A DNA stretch of 53,613 nucleotides from Oscillospiraceae bacterium (GTDB taxonomy: Bacteria > Bacillota > Clostridia > Oscillospirales > Ruminococcaceae). The notes under the pieces were generated by a model that ran no database searches, had not been told where the DNA came from, and saw only the letters and a program-made list of their open reading frames with translations. The stretch spans positions 1 through 53,613 of the forward strand of contig JAFUHM010000080.1 in the NCBI GenBank assembly GCA_017468865.1, read 5' to 3'. The position numbers and the translations under genes were made by a program. Each line of letters begins with the position of its first letter. Position 1 is the first letter of the stretch. Shown one piece after another: positions 42,393 through 50,787 of this stretch.

Positions 42393-45300
42393 ATGAGAAA
42401 GAACAACAAGAAAAGATATGCAGCCCTGACCGCAGCAATTATGCTGTTATACACATTTCCGGCAGGGATAGTGTCGGCTGAAAGCGAAGAAGATACACAG
42501 TCTGTGATACAGTCCTTCGGCCTGCCGACGGATGAAGGGCAGGATCAGATACAGGATGATGCCCCCGACACGGAAGGCACCGATGAGACCACCCCTGCGG
42601 AGGACGCATCCGCAGATGATGCGGACGACACCCTCACCGAAGATGAGATGGTCTTATACGGCGGCACCCTTGACAATGACAAGCTGGAAAGCACATTTTA
42701 CAAGACCACATGGGATACGGGCATAGCCGCCATCGGCGAGTTCATTCCCGGCGGCAGGACGATAGGAACGTTCATAAACGGGATGTTCGGCGGCGTACTT
42801 TTCCCGTCGGGGCCTACAAATTCGGATGTCATCGACAATATCACGGAAATGCGCAGGGAAATAGGCATCCGCTTCAATGAGGTAGATCAGAAGATAGACA
42901 CCTCCACAGCCGAGATAAAGAGCAAGATACAGACAACAGGCGTCATAAGTGCATACGGTCCAAGATATGATGATATGTACACATCCTTCGACAAGATGCA
43001 CGACAATATGCTTTCCATTCAGGACGACAGTTCCCTCACCGATGTGCAGAAGACGATCAAGATGGGTTCGTTGATAGGCTCTGAAGACACATGGCAGGAT
43101 GGTTCTAAACCGATGCATATGCTTGAGACAAATCAGCGTGTCCTGTACGAGACGACACTTGCCGACACCAACGGCAGGGATCTGTACACGGTAGTCTATG
43201 ACGACTGCACTGTTTCCGCCATGTTCTCGGGAGAGGCACTTGACTTTGCTTCTCCGTATATAGACAGGCTGATGCTCCAGCAGGTCTATTCGTACAGCGT
43301 GGCTATGGAAGCTCTTTCCGCACAGCGCACCATGATGGCACTTACTCGCGATCAGCTTGCCGAGATAGAGACATACAGCTCCATTGACAAGGCATATTAT
43401 ACCGATCTCTACAACAGCAGCAGGACGAGCATCGAGCGCATCGAGGCACAGATGACCAAGCTTTCCGACAATATGTTCGGCGAGGGCGAGAGCATATGGA
43501 GACATTACATCAAATTCAAGAACATATACAGGCTCACCTACATAAACAAGGGCAATGCCAAGAAGATACTCTATCCCGATATGCTCTGTCAGAGAGTGGA
43601 CACCCTGAACGCTTCGGAAGTGGCCGGCAGGATAAGGGATGATGTCATGAATGCGAGCACTATGTCCGCAAATGACAACCTCACTGTGTTCAACTGGGCA
43701 AAGTCAAAGAACATGACCCTAAGAGAGTATCTTGCCTCGGTCGGCTTCAATATGGATGATGTTCCTTCCTCTCCGTCCCCTGTCTGCCTTTCTCTGGGCG
43801 GATATGAGGATAGCAAAAGCAAGATGAGCTTCGGTCCGGAGGGAGGTCTTATCCACGGCTATCTCTGGTTTATAAAGTATCAGGGGGCAGATGTGGATCA
43901 GCTCGACGACGCTCGGATACGCAATCTTGCACGGTACGGAAAGGCATCCAAAAGCAGTTACGAATCCGAGGCGAGAGGATGGGACCGCACTTATGAAGGG
44001 TATGTGGTGAACTTTAAAGGTGACAGCGACAATTCATATGCTGACAGGAACACGATTCACGCTGTCAGTGTCAGAGGGGATCATATCAAGAGCGTGAGCG
44101 GCAGTACATGGGGATTCAACGGCGACAGTATCAGACTGGAGATCACACCGGATACGGATCATGTCGTAAGCAGTGTGACCCTCACTGCCGATGACGGCAG
44201 TCAGATCCCCTACGATCAGCTTACATACAGCTGGGAGAGTGCTAATTTTGCCTCATTATCTGATCTGCCCACATTATCTAATCTTGGCACATTATCTAAT
44301 ATTGCCACATTATCCTTTACCATGCCCGACAGTGATGTGACCGTATCGGTCGATTTTGACCGCATCGCCCTGACAGCGGACGTGGAGGTAGAAAACGGCT
44401 ACATTTCCCTGCAGGAGATCGAAACCCAAAACGATCGCTTCATCCGGGATAACAAAGTCCAGCTTACCGTAGGACGGGAAATGTACGTGAAATGCACAGC
44501 AAAAATAGGGTATTTGTTCAAGAGCTTCAGTATAACGGACGGTGACGGAAATGAGTACGCAGTGAGGGATGACACACTTCCACATTCATATTTCCGCTTC
44601 ACTGTACCAGATGTAGATAAGCTCATCATCAGAGCAGTATTTGAAGAACCCGAATGCAATCTGTCTATTGAGGGCGAGGCAGGAGACCGGATAAATAACC
44701 AAGGTTCAGAGACACCCGTTCAGGGCGATGAAATCATATTAAAACCGTACAATATCCTTAATGCCCGTCGGGGCGATCGGGCGATAAATTTAACCGTCAT
44801 GACCATTGACGGAAGGGAAGTTGAGACTGAGGTGCTTCCCGACAAGTCAGGCATAAGATTTATCATGCCTGCAGAAAAGGTCATCGTGACTGCCGAATAT
44901 GCCGACACAAAGCTGTGGTGGTATAGGGTGAACAATGATCCACTCACTCTTTATGTCAGAGTGGACGGCAAAGATGTCGAAGTGACGAGATACGACTTCG
45001 GCAACGTAAGCAAGAAGACCGGCAAGGCATCGGTCACTGCAGGGTATTTCGAGTGGCAGGGAATAGAGTATACGGTGACATACAATGGGAGTACCGCACA
45101 AAAGATAACTGCCGCCACCGAACACTGTGTGGTCATCGCAGACCCGTACGTTAATGTAAAGCAGGATGAGGAGGTGGAGTTCAGGGTAATCCCCGAAGAG
45201 GGATATGAACTGTACGAACTGACTGCAAATGACGGACATAACAGGGAGATAACAAAGGTATCAGATGATACATACTCTGTATTCTTCGTTGCGGATGTGG

Positions 45301-46169
45301 TCATCACCGCCAGATGCCGTGAGATCACTCCCTTGTTCCTTGATAGTTACTCCCTCACCCTTGACAGCGGCAATATGGGACTTAACTTCTATGTTGATCC
45401 TAAGGGACAGAACGAGAACAGCATCTCTGTTGTTTTCTCCGACGGGAACATGCGTGTCACAAAAGACAAGGACGGATATCTGAAATACTCATGCTATATC
45501 GTTCCAAAGAATATCGACAAGGTAATAACTGCCTCCCTTATACATAACGGCAAAGTCGCAGGGACAAGATCACTGTCAGTTGCTGACTACTGCATGAAGC
45601 TGCTGTCATCCGATGCGGACAGAGTAACAAAGGAAATGGCGCAGACCACATATGATTACGGGATGGCTGCAAAGGCATATTTCTTCGGGACTGAACTCGA
45701 TGCGAGCGTGAAGGCACGTCTTGACGAAGTGGAGATACCCGAATCCGCCTACAAATACCATGCTGTGGGCGTGGGCGAAGTCGAGGGCTACAACCACTTA
45801 GGATTCTCCTTCCTGCTGAAGAGCGACATTACCATGCGGGAATATTTCCAGCTACAAGGTGATCCTGATGAATATTCATTCATTGTTGACGGGAAACGAG
45901 TACGTCCCGTGAAAAAAGGCGATTACTACTACATCGACATCACACGGATACAGCCTCACGACATCGACAACACGCATCACTACTATGTATACAAAGGCTC
46001 ACGTCCGGAGGCGGAGGACAGCGGTCATACATTTGAACTTGAATATGCTCCATCCACCTGGCTCTACAACAGAGTATATGAGTCTAAGACCGATGAAGGG
46101 CTGGTCTATGTGTGCAGATCGCTGTATGCATATCATCTGGCGGCTGAGAAATACATGGACATATATTAA
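42393..46169 (+). CDS. Large exported protein: toxin-like helical region, beta repeats, conserved C-terminal domain
   Basis: 1258 residues. A signal peptide covers about 1-29 (ALTAAIMLLYTFPAGIVSA), then an acidic linker to about 88. Residues about 105-137 are a Gly-rich hydrophobic hairpin (GEFIPGGRTIGTFINGMFGG), followed by a coiled coil to about 185 and more helices to about 365. This layout recalls the helical domain of pore-forming Cry-like toxins, but homology is not shown. From about 550 to 985, four or more Ig-like/bacterial-repeat modules end in motifs like FTMPDSDVTVSVDF, FTVPDVDKLIIRAVFEE and FIMPAEKVIVTAEY. The last 260 residues match the LNFYVDPKG...KYSCYIVP...YDYGMAAKAYF domain common in clostridial surface proteins. 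There is no LPXTG anchor. Confidence 0.8.
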   Translation: MRKNNKKRYAALTAAIMLLYTFPAGIVSAESEEDTQSVIQSFGLPTDEGQDQIQDDAPDTEGTDETTPAEDASADDADDTLTEDEMVLYGGTLDNDKLESTFYKTTWDTGIAAIGEFIPGGRTIGTFINGMFGGVLFPSGPTNSDVIDNITEMRREIGIRFNEVDQKIDTSTAEIKSKIQTTGVISAYGPRYDDMYTSFDKMHDNMLSIQDDSSLTDVQKTIKMGSLIGSEDTWQDGSKPMHMLETNQRVLYETTLADTNGRDLYTVVYDDCTVSAMFSGEALDFASPYIDRLMLQQVYSYSVAMEALSAQRTMMALTRDQLAEIETYSSIDKAYYTDLYNSSRTSIERIEAQMTKLSDNMFGEGESIWRHYIKFKNIYRLTYINKGNAKKILYPDMLCQRVDTLNASEVAGRIRDDVMNASTMSANDNLTVFNWAKSKNMTLREYLASVGFNMDDVPSSPSPVCLSLGGYEDSKSKMSFGPEGGLIHGYLWFIKYQGADVDQLDDARIRNLARYGKASKSSYESEARGWDRTYEGYVVNFKGDSDNSYADRNTIHAVSVRGDHIKSVSGSTWGFNGDSIRLEITPDTDHVVSSVTLTADDGSQIPYDQLTYSWESANFASLSDLPTLSNLGTLSNIATLSFTMPDSDVTVSVDFDRIALTADVEVENGYISLQEIETQNDRFIRDNKVQLTVGREMYVKCTAKIGYLFKSFSITDGDGNEYAVRDDTLPHSYFRFTVPDVDKLIIRAVFEEPECNLSIEGEAGDRINNQGSETPVQGDEIILKPYNILNARRGDRAINLTVMTIDGREVETEVLPDKSGIRFIMPAEKVIVTAEYADTKLWWYRVNNDPLTLYVRVDGKDVEVTRYDFGNVSKKTGKASVTAGYFEWQGIEYTVTYNGSTAQKITAATEHCVVIADPYVNVKQDEEVEFRVIPEEGYELYELTANDGHNREITKVSDDTYSVFFVADVVITARCREITPLFLDSYSLTLDSGNMGLNFYVDPKGQNENSISVVFSDGNMRVTKDKDGYLKYSCYIVPKNIDKVITASLIHNGKVAGTRSLSVADYCMKLLSSDADRVTKEMAQTTYDYGMAAKAYFFGTELDASVKARLDEVEIPESAYKYHAVGVGEVEGYNHLGFSFLLKSDITMREYFQLQGDPDEYSFIVDGKRVRPVKKGDYYYIDITRIQPHDIDNTHHYYVYKGSRPEAEDSGHTFELEYAPSTWLYNRVYESKTDEGLVYVCRSLYAYHLAAEKYMDIY
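44254..44315 (+). repeat. 18-bp tandem repeat inside the large exported protein gene
   Basis: CATTATCT starts at 44254, 44272 and 44290, with a partial fourth copy at 44308: an exact 18-base period. It encodes LSDLPT-LSNLGT-LSNIAT-LS. Copy changes would keep the frame, so it would alter a linker length between beta modules. Confidence 0.9.
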
Positions 46170-46178
46170 GGAGCGGCT

Positions 46179-46292
46179 ATGGACAGTAAGAAAGAATACA
46201 TAACACCACAAACAGAGGAGATCATCTTTCAGACCGATGACATAGTGACTGTAAGCGATCCCGATGAAGATGAAACAGGGCACGCACCATAA
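46179..46292 (+). CDS. 37-residue acidic peptide gene (unannotated-type small ORF)
   Basis: ATG at 46179 with AAGGAG 5 bases upstream, stop TAA at 46290-46292. The product begins MDSKKEYITPQTEEIIFQTD, continues with DIVTVSDPDEDE, and ends TGHAP. It has no hydrophobic segment. The pattern Y-I-x-P...E-I-x-F...D-I-x-T-x-S resembles short peptides often seen beside surface and peptide-modification loci in Clostridia, some of which are suspected precursors; this comparison is from memory. It sits 9 bases after the large exported protein and 11 bases before the Ig-like protein, whose GGAGG follows its stop. Co-expression of the three is very likely. Confidence 0.7.
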   Translation: MDSKKEYITPQTEEIIFQTDDIVTVSDPDEDETGHAP

Positions 46293-46303
46293 GGAGGGTC
46301 ATC

Positions 46304-47119
46304 ATGATAAGAACAAGATATAAGGGGCTTCTGAGACTGCTCATATGCGCCGTGTCGATCATGGCGGTACTGATGATGTCAGTCCCTGCAACAGCAGCAG
46401 GCACGGATAAGAATGTGACCGTTACAAAGGGTCACTCCGTCACTCTCACGGTCAAAGGTGCTGAGGGGGATGTGTCATGGAGCACATCGGACAAGTCGGT
46501 AGCCGCAGTGAAAAACGGCAAGGTCACAGCAAAGAAAGCCGGCAAGGCGGTAATTACCGCAAAGGCTGACAGCATGGCCCAAAAATACAATGTTACAGTG
46601 GTAAACGGAAAGCTCAAGCCCTCAACAAAAAAGGTCGAACTGGTCAGGGGCAAGTCACAGACCATCAAGCTCACAGCCATCGGCTCACACGGCGTCAAGC
46701 TGTCGAGCAGCGACAAGAATGTAGCGACCGCCTCGTGGGTAAAGCCCTGGGACGGTGACAGCATAGGCATCAAGATAAATGCAAAGCGCACGGGTACTGC
46801 CAAGATCAAGGTATCTATGACAAAATACCCCGATGTGTACACGGTCATAACCGTCAAGGTCACAGCAAAGCCCGGCACACAGACAGCAGCCGCACCTGTG
46901 AGCGCTGCCCCCGACAATGCAGGGCACGTCAGCTATGTTTCCCGCACTGATACGTCATCCCCTACCGCTGAGCCTGAAGAGGACGGATATGATGAGATGC
47001 ATCATGTGGGCGAGACGCTGGGTGCATCCGATGAACCTGTCGAGCAGGGAGAACCGCCTGTAAACGAAGACACCATAGAAAACGACGTGATAGAACTTCC
47101 CATGGTCGTTATCAAATGA
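46304..47119 (+). CDS. Exported protein with two BIG2-type Ig-like domains
   Basis: 271 residues. A signal peptide covers about 1-31 (LLRLLICAVSIMAVLMMSVPATAAG). Two bacterial Ig-like domains of BIG2 type follow. The first has VTVTKGHSVTLTVKG, VSWSTSDKSVAAVKNGKVTAKKAG; the second has KVELVRGKSQTIKLTA and a longer SSSDKNVATASWVKPW insert. The C-terminal 70 residues are acidic and Pro-rich (EPVEQGEPPVNED) and end in a hydrophobic VIELPMVVIK. There is no cell-wall sorting signal. A surface or extracellular binding role is likely from the domains. The ATG has GGAGGG. Confidence 0.85.
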   Translation: MIRTRYKGLLRLLICAVSIMAVLMMSVPATAAGTDKNVTVTKGHSVTLTVKGAEGDVSWSTSDKSVAAVKNGKVTAKKAGKAVITAKADSMAQKYNVTVVNGKLKPSTKKVELVRGKSQTIKLTAIGSHGVKLSSSDKNVATASWVKPWDGDSIGIKINAKRTGTAKIKVSMTKYPDVYTVITVKVTAKPGTQTAAAPVSAAPDNAGHVSYVSRTDTSSPTAEPEEDGYDEMHHVGETLGASDEPVEQGEPPVNEDTIENDVIELPMVVIK

Positions 47120-47139
47120 CAGACCCGATACCTGACTTT

Positions 47140-47175
47140 TGTACACCTGCTATGCGGACGCATCGCAGGTGTACA
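47140..47175 (+). terminator. Hairpin after the Ig-like protein gene
   Basis: GTACACCTGC (47141-47150) pairs with GCAGGTGTAC (47165-47174), with an inner ATGCG/CGCAT stem. The T-run is absent. Confidence 0.5.
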
Positions 47176-47209
47176 TCCGTATGAAAGCCTATTTAATGGA
47201 GGAGTGTTT

Positions 47210-48172
47210 GTGTTACTGAGTTTTTTCAGCACTGTCATCTGCGCTGCCGTGATGTTCATTTCATTCGGGACATCTGTTTCTGCTGAAAGTACAGGTTTCA
47301 TCTTTGAACAAGCGGCATGGACTGACTTTGACATGATAAAGCAGGAATATGATGACATGACAGAAAATGAAGGCATATCCGAGATAACGGAAGAGAATAT
47401 CAAATCGCCCGAAAACTCTGCCCTGATACATAATTGCAAGTCACTGTCCGAATATAATGGAGAAGAGTTTTCAGTTTTTCTGCAAACCCATGATGATGAT
47501 ACACTGCTGGAGATAGAGGCATATTCCGAGAAAAAAGGACGTGTCACATACAGCTATAAGAATAGGACCGCACACCTGCAAAATGTCACCAAAGACAGAA
47601 GAAGCAACACATTTAAGCGTGTATTCAACAAAAGAGCCTCAAAATTCTTTGACGGCGGTAAGGTGTACTTTGTAAGATGCGATATCCCTTATGTGTGCGC
47701 CGTTATCTGCAATGAAGCTGAGATCCCGAAGTATGTTGTATATATAGATGACTTTACAAATGTTGTATCTGACGATATACAAGGCGAAGGAAAGAATTTG
47801 ACCGCTCTTTTCAGAACACTGCTCGATGACGGCACAGACGCAGCGGATAAGCAGTATGTTTTTGACTTTGACTTTTATATCAGCGTTCTTAAAGCCGATA
47901 AGAATGAACTGACCGACGTTCACTATATCCCCGACGGATTTGAAGCAGGGCATATAAACGGCTTGTACAGGATAGACGGCAAGGCGTATTACTTTGACAA
48001 GAACGGAAGATGCAAAGGCTTGTATTCAGGCTGGGCATCCTCCCCTGCCCCCGATGGAGCGAGCCGAAAGCGTTACTACCGAAGAGGTGAACTTCTGAAC
48101 GGCAGATGGAAGATAGGTGATACATCCTACACCTTTGACAGCAAAGGATATCTTATATCCTCCGCTTCCTGA
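47210..48172 (+). CDS. Exported protein with C-terminal choline-binding-like repeats
   Basis: 320 residues from a GTG at 47210; GGAGGA (47198-47203) is 6 bases upstream, while a GTG at 47204 abuts it. A signal peptide covers about 1-24 (LLSFFSTVICAAVMFISFGT...VSA). The central region is unrecognised (YNGEEFSVFLQTHDDDTLLE, KRASKFFDGGKVYFVRCDIP). The C-terminus has two aromatic repeats of choline/glucan-binding type: LYRIDGKAYYFDKNGRCKG and GRWKIGDTSYTFDSKGYL. This suggests non-covalent attachment to the cell wall or a glycan. Confidence 0.75.
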   Translation: MLLSFFSTVICAAVMFISFGTSVSAESTGFIFEQAAWTDFDMIKQEYDDMTENEGISEITEENIKSPENSALIHNCKSLSEYNGEEFSVFLQTHDDDTLLEIEAYSEKKGRVTYSYKNRTAHLQNVTKDRRSNTFKRVFNKRASKFFDGGKVYFVRCDIPYVCAVICNEAEIPKYVVYIDDFTNVVSDDIQGEGKNLTALFRTLLDDGTDAADKQYVFDFDFYISVLKADKNELTDVHYIPDGFEAGHINGLYRIDGKAYYFDKNGRCKGLYSGWASSPAPDGASRKRYYRRGELLNGRWKIGDTSYTFDSKGYLISSAS

Positions 48173-48180
48173 CCGATATT

Positions 48181-48212
48181 TTACCCCTATGACCTTGCGG
48201 TCATAGGGGTAA
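48181..48212 (+). terminator. Hairpin between convergent genes
   Basis: TTACCCCTATGACC (48181-48194) pairs perfectly with GGTCATAGGGGTAA (48199-48212), a 14-bp stem with a 4-base loop. It sits between the plus-strand secreted block and the minus-strand nucleotidyltransferase gene, so it can serve both directions. T-runs are weak on both sides. Confidence 0.65.
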
Positions 48213-48261
48213 TCAGCTTTATGCAGGCATTTCAGCCGAAATACGCACCTTCCGACTTATC

Positions 48262-49425
48262 TCAGAGTATTCCGCCTGCTTTGAATATCTTTTTCATCTT
48301 TTGGTAATCCGAATCACTGATATTGCTGTAATTGAGCTTTGACACATACTTGTCTGCGTGCCTTAGATGACCTAATATACGCCGCATCCACATTACAGGC
48401 AATAGCACAGGATATTTTCTCAGTATCGGGAAATGTGCTTTCATCCTGTCCCATGGAAGAAAGATAGCATCTGTAAATGACCGTATCTTCCCTAACAGTT
48501 TTGATGATGCCGACCTTGATACCATTCTTCCCAGCTTGTATGTACGTTCGGTGCCGTATATGCCGTTTTCGGCAATGTATCCTATCAGTATACGGCCGTC
48601 ATCATCCAAGGGGCGGCTGCCAAAAAGAGAACGGGACAAGTCTGTCATCTTTTTCACAAAGGTGAACAGCTTCATCTCCCTGAAGGTTTCATTCAGATAT
48701 TTACTGTCAAGTCTGCCTTTCTTCACCTGAAGGTAATACCACAAATCAAGCAGACGTCTCAGTCCAAGAGAGCCGTTGACATAATCCTTGTGCATATGTA
48801 TCATATGGAAGATCAGATAGTCTTCATCCGACATGAGGTATTCGTGCTTCTTCCCTTCGGCAAGCCTTGCGTGCTCCCACATACTGCGCTCCCACCGGCA
48901 GATAACGCCGCTGTCATCTGTCAGGCGTTTGTGCATTTCAATATTTATCTTCCCCTTCAGGAATGTATCATGCATCCATGATGATTCACATTCTGAGGTG
49001 TAGCCCTTCTGTGCCATGATATCACTGATGATATTATAATCATAATCACGGACAAGAATATCAATATCCGACATATTGCGGTATGTCGGCTCGGGATAGA
49101 GTTTCTTCATCACCCAGCCTTTTAATGCAATATGATCGATATGATTCTCTTCGAGGGCATCCAGCAGTTCGGCTCCCTCACTCTGCTGACGGATAGTCTG
49201 CGCAAGGTCGGCATAATACTGTCCTGTGAGCCTTTCCCTTAATTCATGCAGAGAGCCGCTGTTAAAAGACTTTAATGCAGGATAGACCGAAAGAGTTATG
49301 CCCTGCGACCGTATGATCCTTTCCAGAATACCTGCATCAAACGATATATCATCCCTGATCTTTTTATGGGTCAGAGTGCATAAAAGGATATCACAGAGTA
49401 TCCTGATCTCATAAGGATAATTCAT
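48262..49425 (-). CDS. Nucleotidyltransferase-fold protein (PF14907 type)
   Basis: 387 residues, cytosolic. IALKGWVMKKLYPEPTYRNMSDIDILVRDYD (in pieces) is the characteristic core of the NTP_transf_5 family, with the metal-binding Asp-x-Asp of DIDIL. Later INIEMHKRL and DEDYLIFHMIHMHKDY are also conserved in that family. Members occur in surface-polysaccharide and peptide-modification loci; the reaction is not established. The ATG at 49425 has AAGGTG 6 bases upstream. The GTG at 49434 overlaps that box. Confidence 0.8.
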   Translation of the reverse strand: MNYPYEIRILCDILLCTLTHKKIRDDISFDAGILERIIRSQGITLSVYPALKSFNSGSLHELRERLTGQYYADLAQTIRQQSEGAELLDALEENHIDHIALKGWVMKKLYPEPTYRNMSDIDILVRDYDYNIISDIMAQKGYTSECESSWMHDTFLKGKINIEMHKRLTDDSGVICRWERSMWEHARLAEGKKHEYLMSDEDYLIFHMIHMHKDYVNGSLGLRRLLDLWYYLQVKKGRLDSKYLNETFREMKLFTFVKKMTDLSRSLFGSRPLDDDGRILIGYIAENGIYGTERTYKLGRMVSRSASSKLLGKIRSFTDAIFLPWDRMKAHFPILRKYPVLLPVMWMRRILGHLRHADKYVSKLNYSNISDSDYQKMKKIFKAGGIL

Positions 49426-49452
49426 AAAAAACACCTTTGCTGATCGTATTTA

Positions 49453-50640
49453 TCATCTCTTGAAGACCGCTCTGTAACACTTTCCCGCAACTGAGCGCAG
49501 CTTTCGGTAAAGCCGCCTGATAAAGGGAACAGCGGTACATATCCTGATGTTGTCAGCCACATCTGTCTTATCCATGTTATCAAAGAATAGCTTTCTCTTG
49601 CCGGGCAGAGAAGAAGATCTTACAGCTGCGGGGTTGTATTTTGATGTAACGATCCCGGTATCACATTCCCGTGTGACAAGGTGTCCTCTTATCTCATCAA
49701 ATAACTCCCTGCCCTTATCCGAATGTACCCACACAAAGGATATCCCATTATCGTCATCCATGTCGGGATAGACATTCTGTATGCCCCAGAAGTCAGCAAG
49801 AGTGATATCTGCCTGACGGTGTACCGTCTTATACTTGCAGTCATAGCAGGAAGGACGCAGATATATATCAGAGAGAAATCCCCTCATGAAGGGATCCGAC
49901 CGCAGGTCGGCAAGGTACTCCGTAAGATTTGAGAATTCAAATCTTACGGAGAACCTTTTCCAGGGCTTCACCCTGAAAAAGGTTCTCCGTGTCATCACCT
50001 TCGGTGATGAACCATCGGATGCCTTTTTTTCACGATATTCAACATATTTTTCCCATACAAGGGGCGACGGCGCACCGTGGCAGATAAGATCCTGAGTATA
50101 GAGCCGGTCGTGATCCTTCCCCAGATAGGCGTATAAGCCCCCTATCTGACAGGGAGTACCTGTAAAAAGGACGTATCTTCCATTTTCAAGGTATTCCTTT
50201 GCCTGTTTGTAGGTGTCACCGACAGTGCTTTGAAGATACTTCGAACCTCGCAGGATCTCAAGTCCTTCCTTATCATCAACTGCGATATGATGCACCGAAC
50301 GCTGATCCTCCGCCATTGCCGCACCGAAGACAACTCCGCCTCGATCTATGATGACCTCTGCTATCTCACTGAATATGCCGCCCGAAGAGCTTTTGAGCCT
50401 CATTTCTTCATCTTTGCTGTATGCAGCATAGCCCAGCTGCTGTGAATCCGTATTTTCTGTCCTGCCCGTAAGTATGGGACAAACACGTTCGCATTTATTG
50501 CAGTTTATACATTCATCGGTATTAACAACAGGATACAGAAAGCCCTCGCTGTCCCTTCGCATATCTATGCACGACTTGGGACAGACTGCCGCACAGGCAT
50601 GACAGCCCGTGCATTTGTTTTTCTCGGTGATATTTATCAA
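49453..50640 (-). CDS. FrhB-like Fe-S oxidoreductase (coenzyme F420 hydrogenase beta-subunit family)
   Basis: 395 residues. Two [4Fe-4S] clusters are predicted from CTGCHACAAVCPKSC and CINCNKCERVCP at the N-terminus. The FrhB N and C domains follow (SSSGGIFSEIAEVII, VLFTGTPCQIGGLYAYL, DLICHGAPSPLVWEKY, YLRPSCYDCKYK, ITLADFWGI). In non-methanogens such proteins occur in polysaccharide loci beside pyruvyl- and acyltransferases and probably use flavin rather than F420. The segment coding residues about 211-255 is built of consecutive perfect stem-loops (see 49878-50010), yet the encoded residues (FMRGFLSD and others) match family conservation. Start ATG at 50640. Confidence 0.85.
   Translation of the reverse strand: MINITEKNKCTGCHACAAVCPKSCIDMRRDSEGFLYPVVNTDECINCNKCERVCPILTGRTENTDSQQLGYAAYSKDEEMRLKSSSGGIFSEIAEVIIDRGGVVFGAAMAEDQRSVHHIAVDDKEGLEILRGSKYLQSTVGDTYKQAKEYLENGRYVLFTGTPCQIGGLYAYLGKDHDRLYTQDLICHGAPSPLVWEKYVEYREKKASDGSSPKVMTRRTFFRVKPWKRFSVRFEFSNLTEYLADLRSDPFMRGFLSDIYLRPSCYDCKYKTVHRQADITLADFWGIQNVYPDMDDDNGISFVWVHSDKGRELFDEIRGHLVTRECDTGIVTSKYNPAAVRSSSLPGKRKLFFDNMDKTDVADNIRICTAVPFIRRLYRKLRSVAGKCYRAVFKR
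49878..50010. repeat. Run of five consecutive inverted repeats within a coding sequence
   Basis: In order: ATCCC/GGGAT around TCATGA (49878-49895, imperfect); CCGACC-GCA-GGTCGG (49896-49910); a 15-bp perfect arm pair CTCCGTAAGATTTGA / TCAAATCTTACGGAG with a GAAT loop (49918-49951); a 14-bp pair ACGGAGAACCTTTT / AAAAGGTTCTCCGT (49946-49959, 49977-49990) that encloses CAGGG-CTTCA-CCCTG; and TCATCACC-TTC-GGTGATGA (49992-50010). The third and fourth overlap through ACGGAG. All lie inside the FrhB-like frame without breaking it. Confidence 0.92.
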
Positions 50641-50656
50641 GTCATCACGCTCCGGA

Positions 50657-50755
50657 TCAGTCTATGCAGTATATGGCTTTACTATATGTAATATGACTTA
50701 TGCCAACCATTGCAAGTATTCTTGCAATATCCAAACCATAATTACGTTCATTCAT
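50657..50755 (-). pseudogene. 5' remnant of an acyltransferase-3 gene
   Basis: A 32-codon frame from the ATG at 50755 reads MNERNYGLDIARILAMVGI and then changes to unrelated sequence before a TGA. The opening (NYGxDxxRILAM) is how acyltransferase-3 proteins begin. The rest of that gene is missing, so this is probably a deletion remnant. It contains a small perfect hairpin TTGCAAG/CTTGCAA (50710-50727). Confidence 0.55.
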
Positions 50756-50787
50756 ACCTAATGATCCTATCGATCAAAGAAATCTCA

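Noticed and set aside
49878..50010. CRISPR array or integron attC site
   Set aside because: There are no regularly spaced direct repeats with unique spacers, the hairpins differ from each other, and the reading frame continues through them.
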